Assembly: GCF_000003815.2 (NCBI RefSeq)
Contig: NC_049981.1
Span: 10,292,033 to 10,338,277 of the forward strand
Origin: Branchiostoma floridae
Lineage: Eukaryota; Chordata; Leptocardii; Amphioxiformes; Branchiostomatidae
Reading direction: 5' to 3'
DNA: 46,245 nt
Positions within the stretch are counted from its first letter, which is position 1. Every line of letters starts with the position of its first letter. Both the position numbers and the translations under genes were made by a program. Positions 30,900 through 45,004 of this stretch are shown in pieces. The notes under the pieces are model-generated. The model saw only the letters and a program-made list of their open reading frames with translations. It was not told the DNA's origin and did not search any database.

Positions 30900-33800
30900 T
30901 CATTCGCTTTCAAGCCACGTAGAAAAGTCAGGAAGTAATTTTTAGTACTCAAATTACTTCTTGTCTTCTCGTTACGTATTTTACTATGGAATTCAAGTGA
31001 TGAAAGTAACGCACACTTTGTTGAAGATTCTGGAAGTTCGATCGTGTGGGGTCGCTTTTTCGGTTACCGAAGGGTTCGCTTAGCGGTTACCGTAGGTGAA
31101 ACTTCATTCGCTTTCAAGCCCTATAGAAAAGTCAGGAAGTAATTTTTAGTACTCAAATTACTTTTTGTCTTCTCGTTACGTATTTTGCTATGGAATTCAA
31201 GTGATGAAAGTAACGCACACTTTGTGGAAGATATCTGGAAGTTCGATCGTGTGGGGTCGCTTTTTCGGTTACCGAAGGGTTCGCTTAGCGGTTAACGTAA
31301 GTAAAAATTCATTCGCTTTCAAGCCCTGTAGAAAAGTCAGGAAGTAATTTTTAGTACTCAAATTGCTTTTTGTCTTCTCGTTACGTATTTTACTATGGAA
31401 TTCAAGTGATGAAAGTAACGCACACTTTGTTGAAGATTCTGGAAGTTCGATCGTGTGGGGTCGCTTTTTCGGTTACCGAAGGGTTCGCTTAGCGGTTACC
31501 GTAGGTGAAACTTCATTCGCTTTCAAGCCCTATAGAAAAGTCAGGAAGTAATTTTTAGTACTCAAATTACTTTTTGTCTTCTCGTTACGTATTTTACTAT
31601 GGAATTCAAGTGATGAAAGTAACGCACACTTTGTTGAAGATTCTGGAAGTTCGATCGTGTGGGGTCGCTTTTTCGGTTACCGAAGGGTTCGCTTAGCGGT
31701 TACCGTAGGTGAAACTTCATTCGCTTTCAAGCCCTATAGAAAAGTCAGGAAGTAATTTTTAGTACTCAAATTACTTTTTGTCTTCTCGTTACGTGTTTTG
31801 CTATGGAATTCAAGTGATGAAAGTAACGCACACTTTGTTGAAGATTCTGGAAGTTCGATCGTGTGGGGTCGCTTTTTCGGTTACCGAAGGGTTCGCTTAG
31901 CGGTTACCGTAGATGAAACTTCATTCGCTTTCAAGCCCTGTAGAAAAGTCAGGAAGTAATTTTTAGTACTCAAATTACTTTTTGTCTTCTTGTTACGTAT
32001 TTTACTATGGAATTCAAGTGATGAAAGTAACGCACACTTTGTTGAAGATTCTGGAAGTTCGATCGTGTGGGGTCGCTTTTTCGGTTACCGAAGGGTTCGC
32101 TTAGCGGTTAACGTAAGTAAAAATTCATTCGCTTTCAAGCCCTGTAGAAAAGTCAGGAAGTAATTTTTAGTACTCAAATTACTTTTTGTCTTCTCGTTAC
32201 GTATTTTACTATGGAATTCAAGTGATGAAAGTAACGCACACTTTGTAGAAGATTCTGGAAGTTCGATCGTGTGGGATCGCTTTATCGGTTACCGAAGGGT
32301 TCGCTTAGCGTTTACCGTAGGTGAAACTTCATTCGCTTTCAAGCCCTATAGAAAAGCCAGGAAGTAATTTTTAGTACTCAAATTACTTTTTGTCTTCTCG
32401 TTACGTATTTTACTATGGAATTCAAGTGATGAAAGTAACGCACACTTTGTTGAAGATTCTGGAAGTTCGATCGTGTGGGGTCGCTTTTTCGGTTACCGAA
32501 GGGTTCGCTTAGCGGTTACCGTAGGTGAAACTTCATTCGCTTTCAAGCCCTATAGAAAAGTCAGGAAGTAATTTTTAGTACTCAAATTACTTTTTGTCTT
32601 CTCGTTACGTATTTTACTATGGAATTCAAGTGATGAAAGTAACGCACACTTTGTTGAAGATTCTGGAAGTTCGATCGTGTGGGGTCGCTTTTTCGGTTAC
32701 CGAAGGGTTCGCTTAGCGGTTATCGTAGATGAAACTTCATTCGCTTTCAAGCCCTGTAGAAAAGTCAGGAAGTAATTTTTAGTACTCAAATTACTTTTTG
32801 TCTTCTCGTTACGTATTTTACTATGGAATTCAAGTGATGAAAGTAACGCACACTTTGTTGAAGATTCTGGAAGTTCGATCGTGTGGGGTCGCTTTTTCGG
32901 TTACCGAAGGGTTCGCTTAGCGGTTAACGTAAGTAAAAATTCATTCGCTTTCAAGCCCTGTAGAAAAGTCAGGAAGTAATTTTTAGTACTCAAATTGCTT
33001 TTTGTCTTCTCGTTACGTATTTTACTATGGCATTCAAGTGATGAAAGTAACGCACACTTTGTAGAAGATTCTGGAAGTTCGATCGTGTGGGATCGCTTTA
33101 TCGGTTACCGAAGGGTTCGCTTACCGTTTACCGTAGGTGAAACTTCATTCGCTTTCAAGCCCTATAGAAAAGCCAGGAAGTAATTTTTAGTACTCAAATT
33201 ACTTTTTGTCTTCTCGTTACGTATTTTACTATGGAATTCAAGTGATGAAAGTAACGCACACTTTGTTGAAGATTCTGGAAGTTCGATCGTGTGGGGTCGC
33301 TTTTTCGGTTACCGAAGGGTTCGCTTAGCGGTTACCGTAGGTGAAACTTCATTCGCTTTCAAGCCCTATAGAAAAGTCAGGAAGTAATTTTTAGTACTCA
33401 AATTACTTTTTGTCTTCTCGTTACGTATTTTGCTATGGAATTCAAGTGATGAAAGTAACGCACACTTTGTTGAAGATTCTGGAAGTTCGATCGTGTGGGG
33501 TCGCTTTTTCGGTTACCGAAGGGTTCGCTTAGCGGTTACCGTAGATGAAACTTCATTCGCTTTCAAGCCCTGTAGAAAAGTCAGGAAGTAATTTTTAGTA
33601 CTCAAATTACTTTTTGTCTTCTCGTTACGTATTTTACTATGGAATTCAAGTGATGAAAGTAACGCACACTTTGTTGAAGATTCTGGAAGTTCGATCGTGT
33701 GGGGTCGCTTTTTCGGTTACCGAAGGGTTCGCTTAGCGGTTACCGTAGATGAAACTTCATTCGCTTTCAAGCCCTGTAGAAAAGTCAGGAAGTAATTTGT

Positions 33801-35212
33801 AGTACTCAAATTACTTTTTGTCTTCTCGTTACGTATTTTACTATGGAATTCAAGTGATGAAAGTAACGCACACTTTGTTGAAGATTCTGGAAGTTCGATC
33901 GTGTGGGGTCGCTTTTTCGGTTACCGAAGGGTTCGCTTAGCGGTTACCGTAGGTGAAACTTCATTCGCTTTCAAGCCCTATAGAAAAGTCAGGAAGTAAT
34001 TTTTAGTACTCAAATTACTTTTTGTCTTCTCGTTACGTATTTTACTATGGAATTCAAGTGATGAAAGTAACGCACACTTTGTTGAAGATTCTGGAAGTTC
34101 GATCGTGTGGGGTCGCTTTTTCGGTTACCGAAGGGTTCGCTTAGCGGTTACCGTAGGTGAAACTTCATTCGCTTTCAAGCCCTATAGAAAAGTCAGGAAG
34201 TAATTTTTAGTACTCAAATTACTTTTTGTCTTCTCGTTACGTATTTTACTATGGAATTCAAGTGATGAAAGTAACGCACACTTTGTTGAAGATTCTGGAA
34301 GTTCGATCGTGTGGGGTCGCTTTTTCGGTTACCGAAGGGTTCGCTTAGCGGTTACCGTAGGTGAAACTTCATTCGCTTTCAAGCCCTATAGAAAAGTCAG
34401 GAAGTAATTTTTAGTACTCAAATTACTTTTTGTCTTCTCGTTACGTATTTTACTATGGAATTCAAGTGATGAAAGTAACGCACACTTTGTTGAAGATTCT
34501 GGAAGTTCGATCGTGTGGGGTCGCTTTTTCGGTTACCGAAGGGTTCGCTTAGCGGTTACCGTAGGTGAAACTTCATTCGCTTTCAAGCCCTATAGAAAAG
34601 TCAGGAAGTAATTTTTAGTACTCAAATTACTTTTTGTCTTCTCGCTACGTATTTTACTATGGAATTCAAGTGATGAAAGTAACGCACACTTTGTTGAAGA
34701 TTCTGGAAGTTCGATCGTGTGGGGTCGCTTTTTCGGTTACCGAAGGGTTCGCTTAGCGGTTACCGTAGGTGAAACTTCATTCGCTTTCAAGCCCTATAGA
34801 AAAGTCAGGAAGTAATTTTTAGTACTCAAATTACTTTTTGTCTTCTCGTTACGTATTTTACTATGGAATTCAAGTGATGAAAGTAACGCACACTTTGTTG
34901 AAGATTCTGGAAGTTCGATCGTGTGGGGTCGCTTTTTCGGTTACCGAAGGGTTCGCTTAGCGGTTACCGTAGGTGAAACTTCATTCGCTTTCAAGCCCTA
35001 TAGAAAAGTCAGGAAGTAATTTTTAGTACTCAAATTACTTTTTGTCTTCTCGTTACGTGTTTTGCTATGGAATTCAAGTGATGAAAGTAACGCACACTTT
35101 GTTGAAGATTCTGGAAGTTCGATCGTGTGGGGTCGCTTTTTCGGTTACCGAAGGGTTCGCTTAGCGGTTACCGTAGGTGAAACTTCATTCGCTTTCAAGC
35201 CCTATAGAAAAG

Positions 35213-35383
35213 CCAGGAGGTAATTTTTAGTGCTCAAAATACTCTTTGTGTTCTCGCGACGTGTTTTGCTATGGAATTCACGTGAGGAAAGTGACGCGCA
35301 CTTTGTTGAAGATTCTGGAAATTCGATCTCGTGGGGTCGCTTTTTCGGTTTCCGAAGGGTATCCGAAAGACGAAACCGGTAGA
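35213..35383 (+). repeat. diverged monomer inside array 2
   Basis: The stretch differs from the consensus at many sites (aggaggtaa, gtgctcaaaatactc, ctcgcgacg, cacgtgagg, gtgacgcgc, gtatccgaaagacgaaacc) while its neighbours are near-identical. Local spacing is 204 then 206 bp. The heat-shock element tgaagattctggaaa is intact. Confidence 0.9.
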
Positions 35384-38300
35384 TGAAACTTCATTCGCTT
35401 TCAAGCCCTGTAGAAAAGTCAGGAAGTAATTTTTAGTACTCAAATTACTTTTTGTCTTCTCGTTACGTATTTTACTATGGAATTCAAGTGATGAAAGTAA
35501 CGCACACTTTGTTGAAGATTCTGGAAGTTCGATCGTGTGGGGTCGCTTTTTCGGTTACCGAAGGGTTCGCTTAGCGGTTACCGTAGGTGAAACTTCATTC
35601 GCTTTCAAGCCCTATAGAAAAGTCAGGATGTAATTTTTAGTACTCAAATTACTTTTTGTCTTCTCGCTACGTATTTTACTATGGAATTCAAGTGATGAAA
35701 GTAACGCACACTTTGTAGAAGATTCTGGAAGTTCGATCGTGTGGGGTCGCTTTTTCGGTTACCGAAGGGTTCGCTTAGCGGTTACCGTAGATGAAACTTC
35801 ATTCGCTTTCAAGCCCTGTAGAAAAGTCAGGAAGTAATTTTTAGTACTCAAATTACTTTTTGTCTTCTCGTTACGTATTTTACTATGGAATTCAAGTGAT
35901 GAAAGTAACGCACACTTTGTTGAAGATTCTGGAAGTTCGATCGTGTGGGGTCGCTTTTTCGGTTACCGAAGGGTTCGCTTAGCGGTTACCGTAGGTGAAA
36001 CTTCATTCGCTTTCAAGCCCTATAGAAAAGTCAGGAAGTAATTTTTAGTACTCAAATTACTTTTTGTCTTCTCGTTACGTATTTTACTATGGAATTCAAG
36101 TGATGAAAGTAACGCACACTTTGTTGAAGATTCTGGAAGTTCGATCGTGTGGGGTCGCTTTTTCGGTTACCGAAGGGTTCGCTTAGCGGTTACCGTAGGT
36201 GAAACTTCATTCGCTTTCAAGCCCTATAGAAAAGTCAGGAAGTAATTTTTAGTACTCAAATTACTTTTTGTCTTCTCGTTACGTATTTTACTATGGAATT
36301 CAAGTGATGAAAGTAACGCACACTTTGTTGAAGATTCTGGAAGTTCGATCGTGTGGGGTCGCTTTTTCGGTTACCGAAGGGTTCGCTTAGCGGTTACCGT
36401 AGGTGAAACTTCATTCGCTTTCAAGCCCTATAGAAAAGTCAGGAAGTAATTTTTAGTACTCAAATTACTTTTTGTCTTCTCGTTACGTATTTTACTATGG
36501 AATTCAAGTGATGAAAGTAACGCACACTTTGTTGAAGATTCTGGAAGTTCGATCGTGGGGGCCTCGCTTTTTCGGTTACCGAAGGGTTCGCTTAGCGGTT
36601 GCGCGTAGGTGAAAACTTCATTCGCTTTCAAGCCCTGTAGAAAAGTCAGGAAGTAATTTTTAGTACTCAAATTACTTTTTGTCTTCTCGTTACGTATTTT
36701 ACTATGGAATTCAAGTGATGAAAGTAACGCACACTTTGTTGAAGATTCTGGAAGTTCGATCGTGTGGGGTCGCTTTTTCGGTTACCGAAGGGTTCGCTTA
36801 GCGGTTACCGTAGATGAAACTTCATTCGCTTTCAAGCCCTGTAGAAAAGTCAGGAAGTAATTTTTAGTACTCAAATTACTTTTTGTCTTCTCGTTACGTA
36901 TTTTACTATGGAATTCAAGTGATGAAAGTAACGCACACTTTGTTGAAGATTCTGGAAGTTCGATCGTGTGGGGTCGCTTTTTCGGTTACCGAAGGGTTCG
37001 CTTAGCGGTTACCGTAGATGAAACTTCATTCGCTTTCAAGCCCTGTAGAAAAGTCAGGAAGTAATTTGTAGTACTCAAATTACTTTTTGTCTTCTCGTTA
37101 CGTATTTTACTATGGAATTCAAGTGATGAAAGTAACGCACACTTTGTTGAAGATTCTGGAAGTTCGATCGTGTGGGGTCGCTTTTTCGGTTACCGAAGGG
37201 TTCGCTTAGCGGTTACCGTAGGTGAAACTTCATTCGCTTTCAAGCCCTATAGAAAAGTCAGGAAGTAATTTTTAGTACTCAAATTACTTTTTGTCTTCTC
37301 GTTACGTATTTTACTATGGAATTCAAGTGATGAAAGTAACGCACACTTTGTTGAAGATTCTGGAAGTTCGATCGTGTGGGGTCGCTTTTTCGGTTACCGA
37401 AGGGTTCGCTTAGCGGTTACCGTAGATGAAACTTCATTCGCTTTCAAGCCCTGTAGAAAAGTCAGGAAGTAATTTTTAGTACTCAAATTACTTTTTGTCT
37501 TCTCGTTACGTATTTTACTATGGAATTCAAGTGATGAAAGTAACGCACACTTTGTTGAAGATTCTGGAAGTTCGATCGTGTGGGGTCGCTTTTTCGGTTA
37601 CCGAAGGGTTCGCTTAGCGGTTACCGTAGGTGAAACTTCATTCGCTTTCAAGCCCTATAGAAAAGTCAGGAAGTAATTTTTAGTACTCAAATTACTTTTT
37701 GTCTTCTCGTTACGTATTTTACTATGGAATTCAAGTGATGAAAGTAACGCACACTTTGTTGAAGATTCTGGAAGTTCGATCGTGTGGGGTCGCTTTTTCG
37801 GTTACCGAAGGGTTCGCTTAGCGGTTACCGTAGGTGAAACTTCATTCGCTTTCAAGCCCTATAGAAAAGTCAGGATGTAATTTTTAGTACTCAAATTACT
37901 TTTTGTCTTCTCGCTACGTATTTTACTATGGAATTCAAGTGATGAAAGTAACGCACACTTTGTAGAAGATTCTGGAAGTTCGATCGTGTGGGGTCGCTTT
38001 TTCGGTTAGCGAAGGGTTCGCTTAGCGGTTACCGTAGATGAAACTTCATTCGCTTTCAAGCCCTGTAGAAAAGTCAGGAAGTAATTTTTAGTACTCAAAT
38101 TACTTTTTGTCTTCTCGTTACGTATTTTACTATGGAATTCAAGTGATGAAAGTAACGCACACTTTGTTGAAGATTCTGGAAGTTCGATCGTGTGGGGTCG
38201 CTTTTTCGGTTACCGAAGGGTTCGCTTAGCGGTTACCGTAGGTGAAACTTCATTCGCTTTCAAGCCCTATAGAAAAGTCAGGAAGTAATTTTTAGTACTC

Positions 38301-41300
38301 AAATTACTTTTTGTCTTCTCGTTACGTATTTTACTATGGAATTCAAGTGATGAAAGTAACGCACACTTTGTTGAAGATTCTGGAAGTTCGATCGTGTGGG
38401 GTCGCTTTTTCGGTTACCGAAGGGTTCGCTTAGCGGTTACCGTAGATGAAACTTCATTCGCTTTCAAGCCCTGTAGAAAAGTCAGGAAGTAATTTTTAGT
38501 ACTCAAATTACTTTTTGTCTTCTCGTTACGTATTTTACTATGGAATTCAAGTGATGAAAGTAACGCACACTTTGTTGAAGATTCTGGAAGTTCGATCGTG
38601 TGGGGTCGCTTTTTCGGTTACCGAAGGGTTCGCTTAGCGGTTACCGTAGGTGAAACTTCATTCGCTTTCAAGCCCTATAGAAAAGTCAGGAAGTAATTTT
38701 TAGTACTCAAATTACTTTTTGTCTTCTCGTTACGTATTTTACTATGGAATTCAAGTGATGAAAGTAACGCACACTTTGTTGAAGATTCTGGAAGTTCGAT
38801 CGTGTGGGGTCGCTTTTTCGGTTACCGAAGGGTTCGCTTAGCGGTTACCGTAGGTGAAACTTCATTCGCTTTCAAGCCCTATAGAAAAGTCAGGAAGTAA
38901 TTTTTAGTACTCAAATTACTTTTTGTCTTCTCGTTACGTATTTTACTATGGAATTCAAGTGATGAAAGTAACGCACACTTTGTTGAAGATTCTGGAAGTT
39001 CGATCGTGTGGGGTCGCTTTTTCGGTTACCGAAGGGTTCGCTTAGCGGTTACCGTAGATGAAACTTCATTCGCTTTCAAGCCCTGTAGAAAAGTCAGGAA
39101 GTAATTTGTAGTACTCAAATTACTTTTTGTCTTCTCGTTACGTATTTTACTATGGAATTCAAGTGATGAAAGTAACGCACACTTTGTTGAAGATTCTGGA
39201 AGTTCGATCGTGTGGGGTCGCTTTTTCGGTTACCGAAGGGTTCGCTTAGCGGTTACCGTAGGTGAAACTTCATTCGCTTTCAAGCCCTATAGAAAAGTCA
39301 GGATGTAATTTTTAGTACTCAAATTACTTTTTGTCTTCTCGCTACGTATTTTACAATGGAATTCAAGTGATGAAAGTAACGCACACTTTGTAGAAGATTC
39401 TGGAAGTTCGATCGTGTGGGGTCGCTTTTTCGGTTAGCGAAGGGTTCGCTTAGCGGTTACCGTAGATGAAACTTCATTCGCTTTCAAGCCCTGTAGAAAA
39501 GTCAGGAAGTAATTTTTAGTACTCAAATTACTTTTTGTCTTCTCGTTACGTATTTTACTATGGAATTCAAGTGATGAAAGTAACGCACACTTTGTTGAAG
39601 ATTCTGGAAGTTCGATCGTGTGGGGTCGCTTTTTCGGTTACCGAAGGGTTCGCTTAGCGGTTACCGTAGGTGAAACTTCATTCGCTTTCAAGCCCTATAG
39701 AAAAGTCAGGAAGTAATTTTTAGTACTCAAATTACTTTTTGTCTTCTCGTTACGTATTTTGCTATGGAATTCAAGTGATGAAAGTAACGCACACTTTGTT
39801 GAAGATTCTGGAAGTTCGATCGTGTGGGGTCGCTTTTTCGGTTACCGAAGGGTTCGCTTAGCGGTTACCGTAGATGAAACTTCATTCGCTTTCAAGCCCT
39901 GTAGAAAAGTCAGGAAGTAATTTTTAGTACTCAAATTACTTTTTGTCTTCTTGTTACGTATTTTACTATGGAATTCAAGTGATGAAAGTAACGCACACTT
40001 TGTTGAAGATTCTGGAAGTTCGATCGTGTGGGGTCGCTTTTTCGGTTACCGAAGGGTTCGCTTAGCGGTTAACGTAAGTAAAAATTCATTCGCTTTCAAG
40101 CCCTGTAGAAAAGTCAGGAAGTAATTTTTAGTACTCAAATTACTTTTTGTCTTCTCGTTACGTATTTTACTATGGAATTCAAGTGATGAAAGTAACGCAC
40201 ACTTTGTTGAAGATTCTGGAAGTTCGATCGTGTGGGGTCGCTTTTTCGGTTACCGAAGGGTTCGCTTAGCGGTTACCGTAGATGAAACTTCATTCGCTTT
40301 CAAGCCCTGTAGAAAAGTCAGGAAGTAATTTTTAGTACTCAAATTACTTTTTGTCTTCTCGTTACGTATTTTACTATGGAATTCAAGTGATGAAAGTAAC
40401 GCACACTTTGTTGAAGATTCTGGAAGTTCGATCGTGTGGGGTCGCTTTTTCGGTTACCGAAGGGTTCGCTTAGCGGTTACCGTAGGTGAAACTTCATTCG
40501 CTTTCAAGCCCTATAGAAAAGTCAGGAAGTAATTTTTAGTACTCAAATTACTTTTTGTCTTCTCGTTACGTATTTTGCTATGGAATTCAAGTGATGAAAG
40601 TAACGCACACTTTGTTGAAGATTCTGGAAGTTCGATCGTGTGGGGTCGCTTTTTCGGTTACCGAAGGGTTCGCTTAGCGGTTACCGTAGGTGAAACTTCA
40701 TTCGCTTTCAAGCCCTATAGAAAAGTCAGGATGTAATTTTTAGTACTCAAATTACTTTTTGTCTTCTCGCTACGTATTTTACTATGGAATTCAAGTGATG
40801 AAAGTAACGCACACTTTGTAGAAGATTCTGGAAGTTCGATCGTGTGGGGTCGCTTTTTCGGTTACCGAAGGGTTCGCTTAGCGGTTACCGTAGATGAAAC
40901 TTCATTCGCTTTCAAGCCCTGTAGAAAAGTCAGGAAGTAATTTTTAGTACTCAAATTACTTTTTGTCTTCTCGTTACGTATTTTACTATGGAATTCAAGT
41001 GATGAAAGTAACGCACACTTTGTTGAAGATTCTGGAAGTTCGATCGTGTGGGGTCGCTTTTTCGGTTACCGAAGGGTTCGCTTAGCGGTTACCGTAGGTG
41101 AAACTTCATTCGCTTTCAAGCCCTATAGAAAAGTCAGGAAGTAATTTTTAGTACTCAAATTACTTTTCGTCTTCTCGTTACGTATTTTACTATGGAATTC
41201 AAGGGATGAAAGTAACGCACACTTTGTTGAAGATTCTGGAAGTTCGATCGTGTGGGGTCGCTTTTTCGGTTACCGAAGGGTTCGCTTAGCGGTTACCGTA

Positions 41301-44300
41301 GGTGAAACTTCATTCGCTTTCAAGCCCTATAGAAAAGTCAGGAAGTAATTTGTAGTACTCAAATTACTTTTTGTCTTCTCGTTACGTATTTTACTATGGA
41401 ATTCAAGTGATGAAAGTAACGCACACTTTGTTGAAGATTCTGGAAGTTCGATCGTGTGGGGTCGCTTTTTCGGTTACCGAAGGGTTCGCTTAGCGGTTAC
41501 CGTAGGTGAAACTTCATTCGCTTTCAAGCCCTATAGAAAAGTCAGGAAGTAATTTTTAGTACTCAAATTACTTTTTGTCTTCTCGTTACGTATTTTGCTA
41601 TGGAATTCAAGTGATGAAAGTAACGCACACTTTGTTGAAGATTCTGGAAGTTCGATCGTGTGGGGTCGCTTTTTCGGTTACCGAAGGGTTCGCTTAGCGG
41701 TTACCGTAGATGAAACTTCATTCGCTTTCAAGCCCTGTAGAAAAGTCAGGAAGTAATTTTTAGTACTCAAATTACTTTTTGTCTTCTCGTTACGTATTTT
41801 ACTATGGAATTCAAGTGATGAAAGTACACACACTTTGTTGAAGATTCTGGAAGTTCGATCGTGTGGGGTCGCTTTTTCGGTTACCGAAGGGTTCGCTTAG
41901 CGGTTACCGTAGGTGAAACTTCATTCGCTTTCAAGCCCTATAGAAAAGTCAGGAAGTAATTTTTAGTACTCAAATTACTTTTTGTCTTCTCGTTACGTAT
42001 TTTGCTATGGAATTCAAGTGATGAAAGTAACGCACACTTTGTTGAAGATTCTGGAAGTTCGATCGTGTGGGGTCGCTTTTTCGGTTACCGAAGGGTTCTT
42101 TTAGCGGTTACCGTAGGTGAAACTTCATTCGCTTTCAAGCCCTATAGAAAAGTCAGGAAGTAATTTTTAGTACTCAAATTACTTTTCGTCTTCTCTTTAC
42201 GTATTTTACTATGGAATTCAAGTGATGAAAGTAACGCACACTTTGTGAAGATTCTGGAAGTTCGATCGTGTGGGGTCGCTTTTTCGGGTACCGAAGGGTT
42301 CGCTTAGCGGTTACCGTAGGTGAAACTTCGTTCGCTTTCAAGCCCTGTAGAAAAGTCAGGAAGTAATTTTTAGTACTCAAATTACTTTTTGTCTTCTCGT
42401 TACGTATTTTACTATGAAATTCAAGTGATGAAAGTAACGCACACTTTGTTGAAGATTCTGGAAGTTCGATCGTGTGGGGTCGCTTTTTCGGTTACCGAAG
42501 GGTTCGCTTAGCGGTTACCGTAGGTGAAACTTCATTCGCTTTCAAGCCCTATAGAAAAGTCAGGATGTAATTTTTAGTACTCAAATTACTTTTTGTCTTC
42601 TCGCTACGTATTTTACAATGGAATTCAAGTGATGAAAGTAACGCACACTTTGTAGAAGATTCTGGAAGTTCGATCGTGTGGGGTCGCTTTTTCGGTTAGC
42701 GAAGGGTTCGCTTAGCGGTTACCGTAGATGAAACTTCATTCGCTTTCAAGCCCTGTAGAAAAGTCAGGAAGTAATTTTTAGTACTCAAATTACTTTTTGT
42801 CTTCTCGTTACGTATTTTACTATGGAATTCAAGTGATGAAAGTAACGCACACTTTGTTGAAGATTCTGGAAGTTCGATCGTGTGGGGTCGCTTTTTCGGT
42901 TACCGAAGGGTTCGCTTAGCGGTTACCGTAGGTGAAACTTCATTCGCTTTCAAGCCCTATAGAAAAGTCAGGAAGTAATTTTTAGTACTCAAATTACTTT
43001 TTGTCTTCTCGTTACGTATTTTACTATGAAATTCAAGTGATGAAAGAAACGCACACTTTGTTGAAGATTCTGGAAGTTCGATCGTGTGGGGTCGCTTTTT
43101 CGGTTACCGAAGGGTTCGCTTAGCGGTTACCGTAGGTGAAACTTCATTCGCTTTCAAGCCCTATAGAAAAGTCAGGATGTAATTTTTAGTACTCAAATTA
43201 CTTTTTGTCTTCTCGCTACGTATTTTACTATGGAATTCAAGTGATGAAAGTAACGCACACTTTGTAGAAGATTCTGGAAGTTCGATCGTGTGGGGTCGCT
43301 TTTTCGGTTAGCGAAGGGTTCGCTTAGCGGTTACCGTAGATGAAACTTCATTCGCTTTCAAGCCCTGTAGAAAAGTCAGGAAGTAATTTTTAGTACTCAA
43401 ATTACTTTTTGTCTTCTCGTTACGTATTTTACTATGGAATTCAAGTAATGAAAGTAACGCACACTTTGTTGAAGATTCTGGAAGTTCGATCGTGTGGGGT
43501 CGCTTTTTCGGTTACCGAAGGGTTCGCTTAGCGTTTAACGTAAGTAAAAATTCATTCGCTTTCAAGCCACGTAGAAAAGTCAGGAAGTAATTTTTAGTAC
43601 TCAAATTGCTTCTTGTCTTCTCGTTACGTATTTTACTATGGAATTCAAGTGATGAAAGTAACGCACACTTTGTTGAAGATTCTGGAAGTTCGATCGTGTG
43701 GGGTCGCTTTTTCGGTTACCGAAGGGTTCGCTTAGCGGTTACCGTAGGTGAAACTTCATTCGCTTTCAAGCCCTATAGAAAAGTCAGGAAGTAATTTTTA
43801 GTACTCAAATTACTTTTTGTCTTCTCGTTACGTATTTTACTATGGAATTCAAGTGATGAAAGTAACGCACACTTTGTTGAAGATTCTGGAAGTTCGATCG
43901 TGTGGGGTCGCTTTTTCGGTTACCGAAGGGTTCGCTTAGCGGTTACCGTAGGTGAAACTTCATTCGCTTTCAAGCCCTATAGAAAAGTCAGGAAGTAATT
44001 TTTAGTACTCAAATTACTTTTTGTCTTCTCGTTACGTATTTTACTATGGAATTCAAGTGATGAAAGTAACGCACACTTTGTTGAAGACTCTGGAAGTTCG
44101 ATCGTGTGGGGTCGCTTTTTCGGTTACCGAAGGGTTCGCTTAGCGGTTACCGTAGGTGAAACTTCATTCGCTTTCAAGCCCTATAGAAAAGTCAGGAAGT
44201 AATTTGTAGTACTCAAATTACTTTTTGTCTTCTCGTTACGTATTTTACTATGGAATTCAAGTGATGAAAGTAACGCACACTTTGTTGAAGATTCTGGAAG

Positions 44301-44722
44301 TTCGATCGTGTGGGGTCGCTTTTTCGGTTACCGAAGGGTTCGCTTAGCGGTTACCGGTAGGTGAAACTTCATTCGCTTTCAAGCCCTGTAGAAAAGTCAG
44401 GAAGTAATTTTTAGTACTCAAATTACTTTTTGTCTTCTCGTTACGTATTTTGCTATGGAATTCAAGTGATGAAAGTAACGCACACTTTGTTGAAGATTCT
44501 GGAAGTTCGATCGTGTGGGGTCGCTTTTTCGGTTACCGAAGGGTTCGCTTAGCGGTTACCGTAGGTGAAACTTCATTCGCTTTCAAGCCCTATAGAAAAG
44601 TCAGGAAGTAATTTTTAGTATACTCAAATTACTTTTTGTCTTCTCGTTACGTATTTTACTATGGAATTCAAGTGATGAAAGTAACGCACACTTTGTAGAA
44701 GATTCTGGAAGTTCGATCGTGT

Positions 44723-45004
44723 NNNNNNNNNNNNNNNNNNNNNNNNNNNNNNNNNNNNNNNNNNNNNNNNNNNNNNNNNNNNNNNNNNNNNNNNNNNNNN
44801 NNNNNNNNNNNNNNNNNNNNNNNNNNNNNNNNNNNNNNNNNNNNNNNNNNNNNNNNNNNNNNNNNNNNNNNNNNNNNNNNNNNNNNNNNNNNNNNNNNNN
44901 NNNNNNNNNNNNNNNNNNNNNNNNNNNNNNNNNNNNNNNNNNNNNNNNNNNNNNNNNNNNNNNNNNNNNNNNNNNNNNNNNNNNNNNNNNNNNNNNNNNN
45001 NNNN
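44723..45004. other. assembly gap (282 N)
   Basis: A sized gap inside satellite array 2. Confidence 0.99.
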
